A DNA stretch of 64,000 nucleotides, taken from contig JAEWZY010000073.1 of the NCBI GenBank assembly GCA_023394955.1, positions 1-64,000 on the forward strand, read 5' to 3'. A program made the translations under genes and the position numbers. Positions 43,301-53,055 of the stretch are shown piece after piece (positions within the stretch are counted from its first letter, which is position 1; each line of letters begins with the position of its first letter). The notes beneath the pieces are model-generated. The model was not told the origin of the DNA. It worked only from the letters and a program-made list of their open reading frames with translations, and made no database searches. The DNA is from Bacillota bacterium. Lineage in GTDB: Bacteria; Bacillota; UBA4882; UBA8346.

Positions 43301-43459
43301 TTAATTTTTAAGATTGTTAAATATTCTCTTTATTTTTCTCTTGGGACGGCCGGCCTAAAACCAAATCACTGTACTGACATTTTCTTGCATGACTACCATC
43401 AATCTTCAACTAGACATTGAAGCAAAACCAATTTATGATTAATCTTGAGGTGATGTCCA

Positions 43460-43570
43460 ATGCTTTGTCCGCTCTGTAGCCAACACAAACTGTTGCGCGC
43501 CGAGGGAAAATGGTATTGCCCCCACTGTTTTCACGTTTATTACCGTTTACCGCTTTATGGCGCGGTATAA
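43460..43570 (+). CDS. 36-residue zinc-ribbon micro-protein
   Basis: ATG follows TTGAGGTGATG, a very good ribosome binding site. The protein reads CPLC then, 17 residues later, CPHC, the two knuckles of a zinc ribbon, and ends YYRLPLYGAV. It is too short for most gene finders. A decayed copy lies 500 bp upstream, which shows that the unit was duplicated. It is convergent with mtnA. Function unknown; a zinc-binding structural or regulatory peptide is likely. Confidence 0.72.
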   Translation: MLCPLCSQHKLLRAEGKWYCPHCFHVYYRLPLYGAV

Positions 43571-43614
43571 AATGAACGACCGGATCCACCGATCGTATTT
43601 TTGTCTTTTAGCTT

Positions 43615-44664
43615 CTATCTTCTTTCACATTCAGAATTTACCCACTTTTGAAAGGTTTTCTCCCAATCTCCGGTTGCGACTCCATACTCGGATATGATAG
43701 CTGTCACATATTTGGCCGGGGTAACATCGAAGGCCGGGTTAAAAACCTTAACTCCAGCCGGGGCCACCGTTACCCCACCAAAGGAAGTCACTTCCTCCGG
43801 AGCCCGCTCTTCAATGGGGATCTCCGCTCCGCTCTTTAAGCTTAGATCGATGGTTGAAAGCGGAGCAGCCACGTAAAAGGGGATATTATGTTCCTTGGCG
43901 AGAATCGCCACTCCGTAAGTTCCGATTTTATTGGCCACATCGCCGTTAGCTGTAATCCGGTCCGCCCCGACGATCACCGCTTGAATTTTACCCATCCGCA
44001 TTACGGTCCCAGCCATATTGTCAGTGATCAAGGTAACCGGAATCTCTTCCCGCATCAGCTCCCAGACTGTCAAACGCGCTCCTTGAAGCAACGGCCTGGT
44101 CTCATCGGCAAAAACATTAATCCGCTTCCCCTGTTCTACCGCCACTCGAATCGCGGCCAAAGCTGTTCCGTAAGCGCCCGTGGCCAAGGCCCCGGCATTG
44201 CAATGGGTCAAAACACTCATCTCGTCCTTTAACAAGCTCGCGCCGAATTCGCCGATTTTCCGGTTAATTCGTTCATCAGCGGCTACAATCGCTATCGCTT
44301 CCCTTTCCAAGGCGGCGATCAAATCCTTCGGGGAACTGTTTTTCAGCGACTCTAAAATTTTGCGTTGCCGGTTTAACGCCCAAAAAAGATTAACTGCAGT
44401 AGGCCGGGTACCAGCTAACTCGGTGACGATTTTTTCGATTTGGCTTGTTAAATCTGCCGAGCCCTGATATTCCAAAGCTCCCAACACCACACCGAAGGCG
44501 GCCGCGATTCCTATGGCCGGCGCTCCTCTAACGCGCAGCTTCTTGATGGCTTCGGCCACCACCCGGTAATCGGAAGTCGTTAGATACTTGATCTCCCCCG
44601 GCAATAGGGTTTGGTCGATGAAAGTTACCTTCCCGTCTTTATACTCCAATGTTCTCCAAGCCAT
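43615..44664 (-). CDS. mtnA: S-methyl-5-thioribose-1-phosphate isomerase
   Basis: A 349-residue member of the eIF2B-alpha-like family. RVRGAPAIGIAAAFG, THCNAGALATGAYGTALAAI and GADRITANGDVANKIGTYG contain the catalytic Cys and Asp regions. It isomerises methylthioribose 1-phosphate in methionine salvage. Its ATG overlaps the mtnP stop (TAATG). No further salvage genes follow. Confidence 0.95.
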   Translation of the reverse strand: MAWRTLEYKDGKVTFIDQTLLPGEIKYLTTSDYRVVAEAIKKLRVRGAPAIGIAAAFGVVLGALEYQGSADLTSQIEKIVTELAGTRPTAVNLFWALNRQRKILESLKNSSPKDLIAALEREAIAIVAADERINRKIGEFGASLLKDEMSVLTHCNAGALATGAYGTALAAIRVAVEQGKRINVFADETRPLLQGARLTVWELMREEIPVTLITDNMAGTVMRMGKIQAVIVGADRITANGDVANKIGTYGVAILAKEHNIPFYVAAPLSTIDLSLKSGAEIPIEERAPEEVTSFGGVTVAPAGVKVFNPAFDVTPAKYVTAIISEYGVATGDWEKTFQKWVNSECERR

Positions 44665-45449
44665 TACTTATCTTCCTCAGCCCTTTGTCCGCATTTACAA
44701 TAATAATTATCATTGATGGTCATTGTTAGGCATTCGGTTATTAATTCCCTGAGTTTCTCCTGATTATTTTTCATTACCGTCACTACTTCCTGATGAGACA
44801 AGGGATGCTTGCTTAGTCCCGCAGCCCAATTGGTAATTGTACTGATCCCGGCGTAGCATATTCCTAATTCTCGGGCCAGGACCACCTCCGGCACTCCGGT
44901 CATTCCGACCACATCACCACCTAATTTCCGAAACATTCTGATCTCGGCCGCAGTTTCATAACGAGGCCCTTCGGCGCAAACATAGCAACCTCTTTGCCGA
45001 ATCTGAATCTTACAAGTCAAAGCGGCTTTTTTAATCCTTTCCCGAAGTTCGGGACAGTAGGCTTCAGTCATATCAACATGGGCCCGGAAAGCGTCCTCTT
45101 TTTCAAAAAAAGTGAACGGACGCTGTTTAGTAAAGTCTAGGAACTGATCAATCACAGTCATGGTCCCCGGCGGGTATTTCCGGTTCAGACTTCCCACGGC
45201 GCTGGTAGCGATGATCCGCTTCACCCCAATTTCTTTTAAAGCCCAAATATTCGCGCGGTAGTTAAGCTGATGGGGTAATAGGGAGTGCTCCTTGCCGTGC
45301 CTTGGTATAAAAGCGACTTCCACTCCATTGGCTTTTCCGATTAAAGGATGCACCGCTCCATATGGAGTGTCAACTTGAATTTCTTTCTGATCGGTAAAGA
45401 TCCCGGGTTGATAAAAACCGGAACCCCCGATAATCGCCAGTTCAGCCAT
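44664..45449 (-). CDS. mtnP: S-methyl-5'-thioadenosine phosphorylase
   Basis: A 261-residue nucleoside phosphorylase: IIGGSGFYQPG for phosphate, PRHGKEHSLLPHQLNYRAN, ATSAVGSLNRKYPPG, CAEGPRYETAAEI and VGMTGVPEVVLARE. It splits methylthioadenosine (or a related nucleoside) with phosphate. It carries a late YYCKCGQ cysteine pair. Overlaps the helicase gene by 8 bp and is coupled to mtnA, which uses its product, so MTA is the most likely substrate. Confidence 0.94.
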   Translation of the reverse strand: MAELAIIGGSGFYQPGIFTDQKEIQVDTPYGAVHPLIGKANGVEVAFIPRHGKEHSLLPHQLNYRANIWALKEIGVKRIIATSAVGSLNRKYPPGTMTVIDQFLDFTKQRPFTFFEKEDAFRAHVDMTEAYCPELRERIKKAALTCKIQIRQRGCYVCAEGPRYETAAEIRMFRKLGGDVVGMTGVPEVVLARELGICYAGISTITNWAAGLSKHPLSHQEVVTVMKNNQEKLRELITECLTMTINDNYYCKCGQRAEEDK

Positions 45450-47904
45450 GGTCCTTCCTCCCGAATTTCGCTATTTTTTCCCTGAGCTGTTGCTCGATTT
45501 TTTCCGGCAAGCGCACCAGCGGCGGAAAGTCCGCCTCAACATGTCTTCCTTGTTGTTCCATAATCCGATCATTATCTGGCGTTTTTGGCAAATAAGGCTC
45601 CATTTCCAACAGATCGTGGAGCATTACCAGAGCCCCTTCCTTATCGGGAATCCGGCCTTTCGCGGTGGAATCCGGGTCTAGTTGCGGATTGGGGGGCAAT
45701 GGCGAACCGACACAAGAGGGACAACCATTTTCGCAGGAACAGCCGGTGATTAACTCTTGAGCCGCATTAAACAATTCCTCGACCCGCTCAAAGGAGCGGA
45801 GGGCAAAACCGAGACCGCCCGGATATTTATCATAAACGAACAAAGCCGGGGACCCGAGGTTGGCCAAGTCTACTACGGAACCGATATCCCCCGAATCGCA
45901 CATTACTAGAAAGGGTAATACTTCCGCCAAAACATTGGCGATCCCCAGCAAACTCTCTACCGGATCCCGTCCGAACTCTTTCACCAAATGCAAGGTTGAT
46001 GGAGGCGGGACCACCCAGCAAGCGCTGGTCTCCATCGTTTGCGGGTCCAGGCTAATCTTCCCGAACCCGATACTATCCCTAGACCCGAATTTAATCTTCC
46101 GGAACAGGTATGGTTTGATCATCACTTCTACCCCACCGAAACCGGTCTCAGCCTTCCGCCATTTAGACTCCAACTCCTTAGCGGTGGTCCGGATCTGGAC
46201 TTCGGTAATGGATTGGGTAAAGTAATCTACTTCAAGTTTTTGGACATAAGAGATCTTTTGCGGCACATTCATCTCCTTAACAAAGTAAGTCTCACCGTCG
46301 TGAAGATAGATGGCCTCGGTAAAAATCTGCTGGTAAGCGCTGGCCTCATCCAGCGTCCCGATTACCTTTCCGGGAGTGGTTAAGGTGTCGACAATACTAA
46401 AAGTACTGTCGGATATATTTCTTAAACTAACTTCGGTGGAAGGAAAACCGGCGCTCCGCCAGTAAAATCGGTCCGCGGTCCGTTGCAACTGGCCCCCTTC
46501 CAGCAATAATTCCAACAAGGCCGGAGCGTAATCGCCGAATTGGCGGCAATCTTCGGCTACGATCGGGGCCTCAAAAGCGGCGCACCGTAAATGCCCCATT
46601 AAAATATGGGGATTATTAGGATCAATTACCGCCGCCTCCGGGTTCTGACCGAAGAAATACCCCGGATGCTTAGCTAAATATTGATCAATCGGATTTTGAT
46701 GCGGGATATAGATCACCAGGGAATCTTCCCCCGCCCGCCCGACCCGGCCCGCCTGTTGCCAGCTGGAAGCGATGGTGCCGGGATAGCCTACGATCAAACA
46801 AGCCTCCAATTGACCGATATCGATCCCCAGCTCTAAAGCATTGGTACTGGTCACCCCCAGCAACTCGCCTTCGAACAATTGCCGTTCGATCTCCCGGCGT
46901 TCCTCCGGCAGGTATCCGCCGCGGTATGCCCGGATCTTCTTTGCCAGACCGGGACTTTGTTTTTGGAGTTGGTCCTGGACATAACGGTACATCAATTCGG
47001 TTACCACCCGGGTTTTGGTAAAGGCGATGGTCGGGATCCGGTTCCGGATTAATTCCGTCATTAAATAGGCCGCTTCGGAGTTGGCGCTCTTCCGTTCGGT
47101 CCTGGTCTGATCCAGGTAAGGCGGGTTCCAGAAGACAAAATACTTTTTCCCCCGCGGGGCTCCGTCTTGATCGATTAAACGCATGGGCAAGCCTACCAAA
47201 GCCTCGGCATGGGCTTGGGGATTGTTGATCGTCGCCGAGGTGGCGATGAATACCGGAGAACCGCCATAATGGGTGCAAATCCGGCGCAACCGCCGGAGCA
47301 CGTTGGCGACGTTGGAACCGAAAACTCCGCGATAGGTATGGAGTTCATCGAGGACTACATATTTCAAATTGCCGAAAAACTGGGACCAGCCCGGATGTTT
47401 GGGCATAATGCCCTGATGGAGCATATCAGGGTTGGTCAAAATCAAATTTCCGGAATCGCGTAACTTTTTACGAAGATTGACCGGTGTGTCCCCGTCATAG
47501 GTACCCATCAACGGCGACTCGCTTTCCCCTTCAAAGAGCCGGAGCAAGTTTTTCAATTGGTCCTGGGCTAGCGCTTTGGTGGGGTATAAAAAGAGGGCCC
47601 GGGAACGACGGTCCTTGAAGAAGCTTTCCAACACCGGCAGATTGTAACATAACGATTTGCCGCTGGCGGTGCCGCTGACGATTACCGTATGCTCCCCGTT
47701 CCGGAGGGCGTTAATTGCCCCGGCTTGGTGGGAATAAAGTTTTTGAATGCCTTTCTTCTGAAGCAAACGGTCGATTTCGGGAACCAGCGACGGGCTAACT
47801 TCCCCAAAGACCGGTTCCCGTCCCGGCAGTTCCTGAATGAAAGCGATTTGGTCCTGGTAATACTGGTTATTCCTAATTTCGTTTAAAAAACGTTGGACGT
47901 CCAT
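45442..47904 (-). CDS. mrfA: DEAD/H-box DNA helicase with DUF1998 zinc domain, MrfA-like
   Basis: A 820-residue SF2 helicase. SHQAGAINALRNGE (Q-like motif), Walker A VSGTASGKSLCYN, DELHTYRG (DEAH-type motif II), IATSATINNP (motif III), TNALELGIDIGQ and QQAGRVGRAG (V and VI). The C-terminal DUF1998 domain ends in CSCENGCPSC, the zinc-binding tetracysteine needed in MrfA. Family knowledge: MrfA/YprA repairs mitomycin-type DNA damage in Bacillus without UvrABC. I chose ATG at 47904 with AGAGAGG upstream. It is the first gene of an operon with mtnP and mtnA. Confidence 0.9.
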   Translation of the reverse strand: MDVQRFLNEIRNNQYYQDQIAFIQELPGREPVFGEVSPSLVPEIDRLLQKKGIQKLYSHQAGAINALRNGEHTVIVSGTASGKSLCYNLPVLESFFKDRRSRALFLYPTKALAQDQLKNLLRLFEGESESPLMGTYDGDTPVNLRKKLRDSGNLILTNPDMLHQGIMPKHPGWSQFFGNLKYVVLDELHTYRGVFGSNVANVLRRLRRICTHYGGSPVFIATSATINNPQAHAEALVGLPMRLIDQDGAPRGKKYFVFWNPPYLDQTRTERKSANSEAAYLMTELIRNRIPTIAFTKTRVVTELMYRYVQDQLQKQSPGLAKKIRAYRGGYLPEERREIERQLFEGELLGVTSTNALELGIDIGQLEACLIVGYPGTIASSWQQAGRVGRAGEDSLVIYIPHQNPIDQYLAKHPGYFFGQNPEAAVIDPNNPHILMGHLRCAAFEAPIVAEDCRQFGDYAPALLELLLEGGQLQRTADRFYWRSAGFPSTEVSLRNISDSTFSIVDTLTTPGKVIGTLDEASAYQQIFTEAIYLHDGETYFVKEMNVPQKISYVQKLEVDYFTQSITEVQIRTTAKELESKWRKAETGFGGVEVMIKPYLFRKIKFGSRDSIGFGKISLDPQTMETSACWVVPPPSTLHLVKEFGRDPVESLLGIANVLAEVLPFLVMCDSGDIGSVVDLANLGSPALFVYDKYPGGLGFALRSFERVEELFNAAQELITGCSCENGCPSCVGSPLPPNPQLDPDSTAKGRIPDKEGALVMLHDLLEMEPYLPKTPDNDRIMEQQGRHVEADFPPLVRLPEKIEQQLREKIAKFGRKDHG

Positions 47905-48032
47905 CAAAATACCTCTCTCCACTGTTAAAAATCAATTCGACAATGGAAAGAGGCTTCCTCTTTTTCGGATAATATAAGAATTAAGTCAATGGGCTTCCTT
48001 TTGCCGTTACCTTTGACATATCGAATTTATGT

Positions 48033-48593
48033 TTATTCCGATTCCTTCATCGGCGGGAAAGTAACGCTTTTATCCTGTTGAACTATATCCAAAACCATGC
48101 AGTCGGTAAGCAAATCGTGGACTGCTTGTTTTTTGTCGTTAAAAGCCAGAAATATAAAACCAATCCCTAAAGTGGATATTGAGAGAAAATGCGCCAAGTA
48201 CCTCTTTGTTGATTGCAATAAAGTTAGCGCTTCACCCTCCAAATCGGTAACCTCCAGTTTCAACGCAAACTTCCCGATAGTTCCATGTAGCGTAGAACTC
48301 TCCAAGCCAGCATAATAGGCCCAGCCGATTATAATGCACAGCCCGATTCCGATTCCCTTGGCGAAATAAATCAACAAAAGGCACGGGATCATTAAGATTA
48401 TTGCATCAATCATCATTGCCGCCATTCTGAGCGGAAAATCAGCTTGTTTAAACTGGGATAAGCGAATAAAGTTTCGTTCACGGTAATTGCCAAAATTGTC
48501 CTTGGTTGGCACAGTCGCGGCTTCTTTGTTTTTACAATAGGGACAACTTTTAAAATCCGATTGATAGCTTTTGCCGCATTTATCACAATACAT
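48033..48593 (-). CDS. RDD-family membrane protein with N-terminal zinc ribbon
   Basis: A 186-residue protein: CDKCGKSYQ and CPYC form a zinc ribbon in the first 25 residues; the RDD domain follows (FPLRMAAMMIDAIILMI with the conserved Arg-Asp pair, then GTIGKFALKLEVTDLEG and NDKKQAVHDLLTD). There are three or four membrane spans. ATG follows GAGG. Function of RDD proteins is varied (ion or stress related). It stands alone between the mrfA operon and the divergent YgiQ gene. Confidence 0.85.
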   Translation of the reverse strand: MYCDKCGKSYQSDFKSCPYCKNKEAATVPTKDNFGNYRERNFIRLSQFKQADFPLRMAAMMIDAIILMIPCLLLIYFAKGIGIGLCIIIGWAYYAGLESSTLHGTIGKFALKLEVTDLEGEALTLLQSTKRYLAHFLSISTLGIGFIFLAFNDKKQAVHDLLTDCMVLDIVQQDKSVTFPPMKESE

Positions 48594-48788
48594 ATCTAAA
48601 CCTCCGCCTCTGCAAATCCATTAATCCTACTCGCGATTCAAGCCATTATTATTAGAAATTTCTATATATTTCCTCTTTCCCCTGCCTAAGACCGCTAAAA
48701 AATTGAAGATTGCATAATCTCGACAAAAGAGTAATAATAAAATAAGTTTGCAAGTTAAGTTTGTCTATAGAATACCGAAGGAGCTTCC

Positions 48789-50549
48789 ATGTTTCTCCCT
48801 ACTACCCGCCAAGAATTAGACAGTCTCGGTTGGAACAAGCTTGATGTAATTATAATATCCGGCGACACCTATATTGACAGCCCTTATATCGGGGCGGCGG
48901 TCATTGGTAAGGTTTTGCAAAGCGCCGGTTACCGGGTGGGGATCATTGCCCAGCCCGATACGGAAAGCGGCGCCGATATCACCCGCCTCGGCGAGCCCCG
49001 TTTGTTTTGGGGGATAACTTCCGGAAACGTCGACTCAATGGTGGCCAATTATACCGCCTCCAAAAAGAAACGGCGCCAAGACGACTTTACCCCCGGAGGC
49101 GTCAATCAGCGCCGCCCGGACCGTTCCCTAATCGTCTATACCAATCTGGTCCGGCGTTATTTTAAAAAGACCAAACCCATAATCCTGGGCGGGATTGAAG
49201 CCAGTCTCCGCCGGGTCGCCCACTATGATTATTGGGACAACGACCTCCGCCGTTCCGTTTTATTTGACGCCAAGGCTGATCTAATAGTTTATGGTATGGG
49301 AGAACGAACCGTCTTAGAACTCGCCCGGAAACTGGCTGAGGGCGCCCCGGTCCATTCGGTTCGCGGCACTTGTCATATCGCCGCCGAACCCCCATCCGGT
49401 TACCTGCGGCTGCCTTCCTATGATGATGTTAAAACCGATCCGGATCAGCTCCTCAGGATGTTTCACCTGTTCTACAATAACAGCGACCCTTTGACAGCCA
49501 AAGGTTTAATCCAGCTTCACAACGAACGTTACCTAATCCAAAACCCGCCCGCTTTATACCTTACCGAAGACGAACTCTCCGCCGTCCACGACCTTGAGTA
49601 CGAACGGGATGTCCATCCCTTCTATAAGAAAAGTGGTGAAGTCCGGGCCTTGGATACGATCCGTTTCTCTATCAATACCCATCGCGGCTGTTATGGAGAG
49701 TGCAACTTTTGTTCAATTGCGGTCCATCAAGGACGTACCATCCGAAGCAGGAACGAGGCGTCGATTTTGACCGAAGCCCGCGCCTTAACCAAGCTGCCCG
49801 ATTTCAAAGGTTATATCTTGGATCTGGGCGGCCCTACCGCCAATATGTATGGGATCGAATGTCAAAGCAAGCAAACCAAGGGAAGTTGTTCCGGTAAGCG
49901 CTGCCTTCATCCTGCTGTTTGCCAAAACTTGATGGTAAGCCATGCCGGACAGATTGAATTATTGAAAAAGATCCGTAAAATTCCGGGGATTAAGAAGGTG
50001 TTTGTAGCCTCGGGGATCCGTTACGACCTTATTTTGAACGACCGAAAATACGGCCTGGTTTACCTTGATGAAATCGTGAAACACCACATTTCCGGCCAAA
50101 TGAAGATCGCTCCGGAACATACCGAGGATAAAGTCTTAAAGCTGATGGGCAAACCCGGCCGGGAAAAGCTTAGGGATTTCAAGGGTTTATTCGATAAATT
50201 GAATCGAAAAGCGGGCAAAAAGCAGTTTCTCACCTACTACCTGATCGCCGCCCATCCGGGCTGCGACGCGCAGGACATGCTGAAATTGAAGGAATTCGCT
50301 TCCAAGGAACTTCAACTCCGCCCGGAACAAGTACAGATCTTCACTCCGCTGCCGTCAACTTATTCAGCCTTGATGTACTATACCGGCAAAAATCCGTTCA
50401 CCGGGGAAAAACTTTTTGTAGAGAAGGATTTGCGCCGGAAGGAAGAGCAAAAAAGGTTGGTGATTGAAAACAATAAAAAAACCGGCAGCCGTTCTCAAGT
50501 TCGAAGAAAAAAGAACACCGGCAAAGGTAGTAAAAAATCTAACTCTTAA
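48789..50549 (+). CDS. YgiQ-family radical SAM protein
   Basis: A 586-residue UPF0313 protein. An N-terminal cobalamin-like fold (VIIISGDTYIDSPYIGAAVIG, PIILGGIEASLRRV) precedes the radical SAM cluster motif CYGECNFC (~300), then an unusual CQSKQTKGSCSGKRC cysteine stretch, GQMKIAPEHTE and the C-terminal FTPLPSTYSALMYYTG. The tail is basic (KKNTGKGSKKSNS). Function of the family is unknown. A strong bidirectional terminator follows. Confidence 0.93.
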   Translation: MFLPTTRQELDSLGWNKLDVIIISGDTYIDSPYIGAAVIGKVLQSAGYRVGIIAQPDTESGADITRLGEPRLFWGITSGNVDSMVANYTASKKKRRQDDFTPGGVNQRRPDRSLIVYTNLVRRYFKKTKPIILGGIEASLRRVAHYDYWDNDLRRSVLFDAKADLIVYGMGERTVLELARKLAEGAPVHSVRGTCHIAAEPPSGYLRLPSYDDVKTDPDQLLRMFHLFYNNSDPLTAKGLIQLHNERYLIQNPPALYLTEDELSAVHDLEYERDVHPFYKKSGEVRALDTIRFSINTHRGCYGECNFCSIAVHQGRTIRSRNEASILTEARALTKLPDFKGYILDLGGPTANMYGIECQSKQTKGSCSGKRCLHPAVCQNLMVSHAGQIELLKKIRKIPGIKKVFVASGIRYDLILNDRKYGLVYLDEIVKHHISGQMKIAPEHTEDKVLKLMGKPGREKLRDFKGLFDKLNRKAGKKQFLTYYLIAAHPGCDAQDMLKLKEFASKELQLRPEQVQIFTPLPSTYSALMYYTGKNPFTGEKLFVEKDLRRKEEQKRLVIENNKKTGSRSQVRRKKNTGKGSKKSNS

Positions 50550-50572
50550 ATTTATATGGGCATTAATAAAAT

Positions 50573-50612
50573 AAAGTTAGCTCCTGGGAAAGGAGCTAAC
50601 TTATTTTTAGGG
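50573..50612. terminator. Bidirectional terminator between convergent genes
   Basis: AAGTTAGCTCCT pairs with AGGAGCTAACTT around a six-base loop, with TTATTTTTA on the plus strand and a T-rich tail on the minus strand. It separates the YgiQ gene and the AMP-ligase gene. Confidence 0.92.
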
Positions 50613-50630
50613 GCTATCCTTGGGTCCCCT

Positions 50631-52757
50631 CTACCGGGGGAACATCTTTTTCAATTGAATTACCGCGTTTGAAACCGGGACTGCCAGTTTTCTCCGGAGG
50701 CTTTTGTTGGTAAATAAACTACCGATACTTCTCAATTTTTCAAAAGAGATAATCGGCTCAACCGAAGCTTCTATTGAAGCGGCGACTTGCCCGCAACCGC
50801 CGAACCTTTCCATTTTCTTTAATACCAATTCCGAAAGACCGTTCACGTTCGGACAACTGTAATATTCGGAGTCCGGGATATCAATCCGATATTTCTCTTC
50901 CACCCTTGCCAAAAGGCTGACACCGGATAAGCTATCCCCGCCAAGATCTTTGATGAAGTGAGCAGTATCGCTTATCTTATCTTCATGTAGATCAAGAACC
51001 TCGCTAAAGACTCTCTTAAGATCCGCTTTAATCATTTGGTACTCATTGGCATGGATTTCGGTCTCAATATTGTTTTTAGCGCCATTCTTCGTACTATGGA
51101 TAATTTCATATCCGGGATTTCTAAGGGCCAGTTCCACCAGGTCAATCTTCTTGGTTTCAATCAGCTTTCGTAATTGTTTCCGTTTAACCTTAATCCCGTT
51201 TACAGTAGGCAGGGGCTCCGTTGTCAAGTAGACTTTATTGATTTTTTTCATAATCGGCAGAGTATAATTAATGGTATTGATCCCATTGCGGAGTTTGTTG
51301 TAAACTTCCCAATTCATATCAATTTTCTCGATACTAATCACTAAGGTAATATATTCATAGTTGACGTCTTTTTTAGTCCCCAGCACACAGAGGTGGCTTT
51401 GGACCGGCAACCCTTCAAAATAGCCCTCTAATTCATCCGGGTAGATGTTTTCCCCGGATTCGTTAATGATGATCTCCTTGATCCTTCCCTCGATCCAGAA
51501 ACTATCCTTGGCGCATCTCCCGATATCCTCGGAATTGAGCCACCCATCGCCGTCAATGTCGGCTGGGCAATACACTCCCTCGATCATCCTGCCGCTATGT
51601 ATCCCTTTCCCTCTAATATAAAGGGGGCCTACGCTATTTTCGCCGTTGATCTGGTACTCAATATATTTTAAGGGTTTCCCGATTGATCCGGTAATTCTTT
51701 TATTCAGGGCCTTACTGCTTTCGCAGGAGGTTATGCCAACTTCAGTCATGCCATAGCCGCATACCGTATAGTATCCGAGGGCATTCATCATCTTCAAGGT
51801 TTTCGATGAGGTATAGCTTCCCCCGCAGATTATCGCCTTAATCTGGTCCCCCATTAGCTGCGCCAACATGCCCTTGAACATTTTGGCGGCGGCCTTCAAT
51901 CCCAACTCCGGATTGATCCCTTGCAATAACAGGCTTAGCTCCCTCATGACGTAGACCGCGAATCGTTCCCGCTTGGATCTCCGGTTAAGCTTTTTTTGAA
52001 TTGATTTAACCAAATTGTTGGGGAGTATCGGCACAGTGAGAATGTGGGTAACCCCATGATTGCGGCATGCTTCCAAGAGGGTCTCCGGAGCCCGGGCCTT
52101 AGGATACACAAAAGCGGCGCCATAAAAACTAAACCAGATATAGGTCCCCATAAACCCGAATATATGATGGAAAGGTAAAAAGGCCAATATTTTATCGGTC
52201 TTTAACGGCCGGATCCTGTCGTTCTCAGTAATCAGCGGCCAGGTATTAAAGATTTGATAACAGACGGCTTCGCCGATATAATAATATACTTTGCTGGTGG
52301 AAGTTGTGCCGGAAGTGCATAAGGCATATTCATCACTCCAGCGGGGAATGAATCCGGCCGGTTCCTCGGCTTCAAAATCAAACGCCGAAGTCAGCAGCAT
52401 TTTAGCTCCGGCTTGCCCCATCAGATGAGCGGTCCCTTCATCCCCCTGCCCGGCATCTAACAACAAAGGTTTATAGCCGGACATCAGGATCGACCAAAAT
52501 AGCACCGGCCATAACGGAGAATTCGGCATCTTTAAGCCGATAAACGAATCCTTTTCAATATGGGCGCAGATCCGCGAAAGCTTGGCGGCGGCTTTAAGAA
52601 TTTGATGGTGGTAATCTTGATAAGTCCATTTAACTACTTGCCCGTTTTCGATAAATTCAGAAGCGACGCTGTCGTTATTCATAATAATTTGATAGACGCT
52701 TGCAAAATTCTTGGGTAACTTTTCGAGGAGATCTAAATTTTTTTCATATTCTTTCAT
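50631..52757 (-). CDS. AMP-dependent ligase fused to an acyl carrier protein domain
   Basis: A 708-residue protein. The adenylation domain spans ~1-545: CTSGTTSTSKVYYY (P-loop, with an unusual ST for GxP), FLPFHHIFGFMGTYI, YGMTEVG, GWLNSEDIGR and INESGENIYPDELE, with the catalytic lysine in NGIKVKRKQL. Residues ~575-645 are a carrier domain with the phosphopantetheine serine in LGGDSLSGV. It can activate an acid and load it on its own carrier. The chain stops shortly after the carrier (IQLKKMFPR), where related three-domain proteins continue with an acyltransferase, so a truncation is possible. No biosynthetic partners are adjacent. Confidence 0.82.
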   Translation of the reverse strand: MKEYEKNLDLLEKLPKNFASVYQIIMNNDSVASEFIENGQVVKWTYQDYHHQILKAAAKLSRICAHIEKDSFIGLKMPNSPLWPVLFWSILMSGYKPLLLDAGQGDEGTAHLMGQAGAKMLLTSAFDFEAEEPAGFIPRWSDEYALCTSGTTSTSKVYYYIGEAVCYQIFNTWPLITENDRIRPLKTDKILAFLPFHHIFGFMGTYIWFSFYGAAFVYPKARAPETLLEACRNHGVTHILTVPILPNNLVKSIQKKLNRRSKRERFAVYVMRELSLLLQGINPELGLKAAAKMFKGMLAQLMGDQIKAIICGGSYTSSKTLKMMNALGYYTVCGYGMTEVGITSCESSKALNKRITGSIGKPLKYIEYQINGENSVGPLYIRGKGIHSGRMIEGVYCPADIDGDGWLNSEDIGRCAKDSFWIEGRIKEIIINESGENIYPDELEGYFEGLPVQSHLCVLGTKKDVNYEYITLVISIEKIDMNWEVYNKLRNGINTINYTLPIMKKINKVYLTTEPLPTVNGIKVKRKQLRKLIETKKIDLVELALRNPGYEIIHSTKNGAKNNIETEIHANEYQMIKADLKRVFSEVLDLHEDKISDTAHFIKDLGGDSLSGVSLLARVEEKYRIDIPDSEYYSCPNVNGLSELVLKKMERFGGCGQVAASIEASVEPIISFEKLRSIGSLFTNKSLRRKLAVPVSNAVIQLKKMFPR

Positions 52758-53055
52758 ATCAAGACCCCTAAAAATTAAATTAATTCCGGCTTTCTCAAAT
52801 ATTGGCCAGAATTTCTTGTAATGCTTACGGCAATAGGCTATTTAGCTTATTTTCTAAAACAAAACATCCTTTTCTATTATAACCCAACTTTGAAACTATG
52901 AAAAGCATAAACAATCCACGAAATCAAAACCTAAACTCTACAATGCTCCCATAGGGTAAGACACAAAATCGGATTAGTGTTTATCGAAAGCCGGTATTGA
53001 GAGTCGTTAGTGATAGGGGAATTCCCCTATTTCGCCAATTCATCCAATCCCGATT
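52758..53055. other. Intergenic stretch with an 18-bp palindrome
   Basis: No gene is visible. ATAGGGGAATTCCCCTAT at 53013-53030 is a perfect palindrome 26 bp after the AraC-type gene's stop codon. It may stabilise or end that transcript, though no T-run follows. Confidence 0.5.

Noticed and set aside
47940..47975. AAAGAGG/CCTCTTT hairpin as terminator of the RDD gene
   Set aside because: The T-run is on the plus strand, where no gene ends; on the minus strand the tail is weak.
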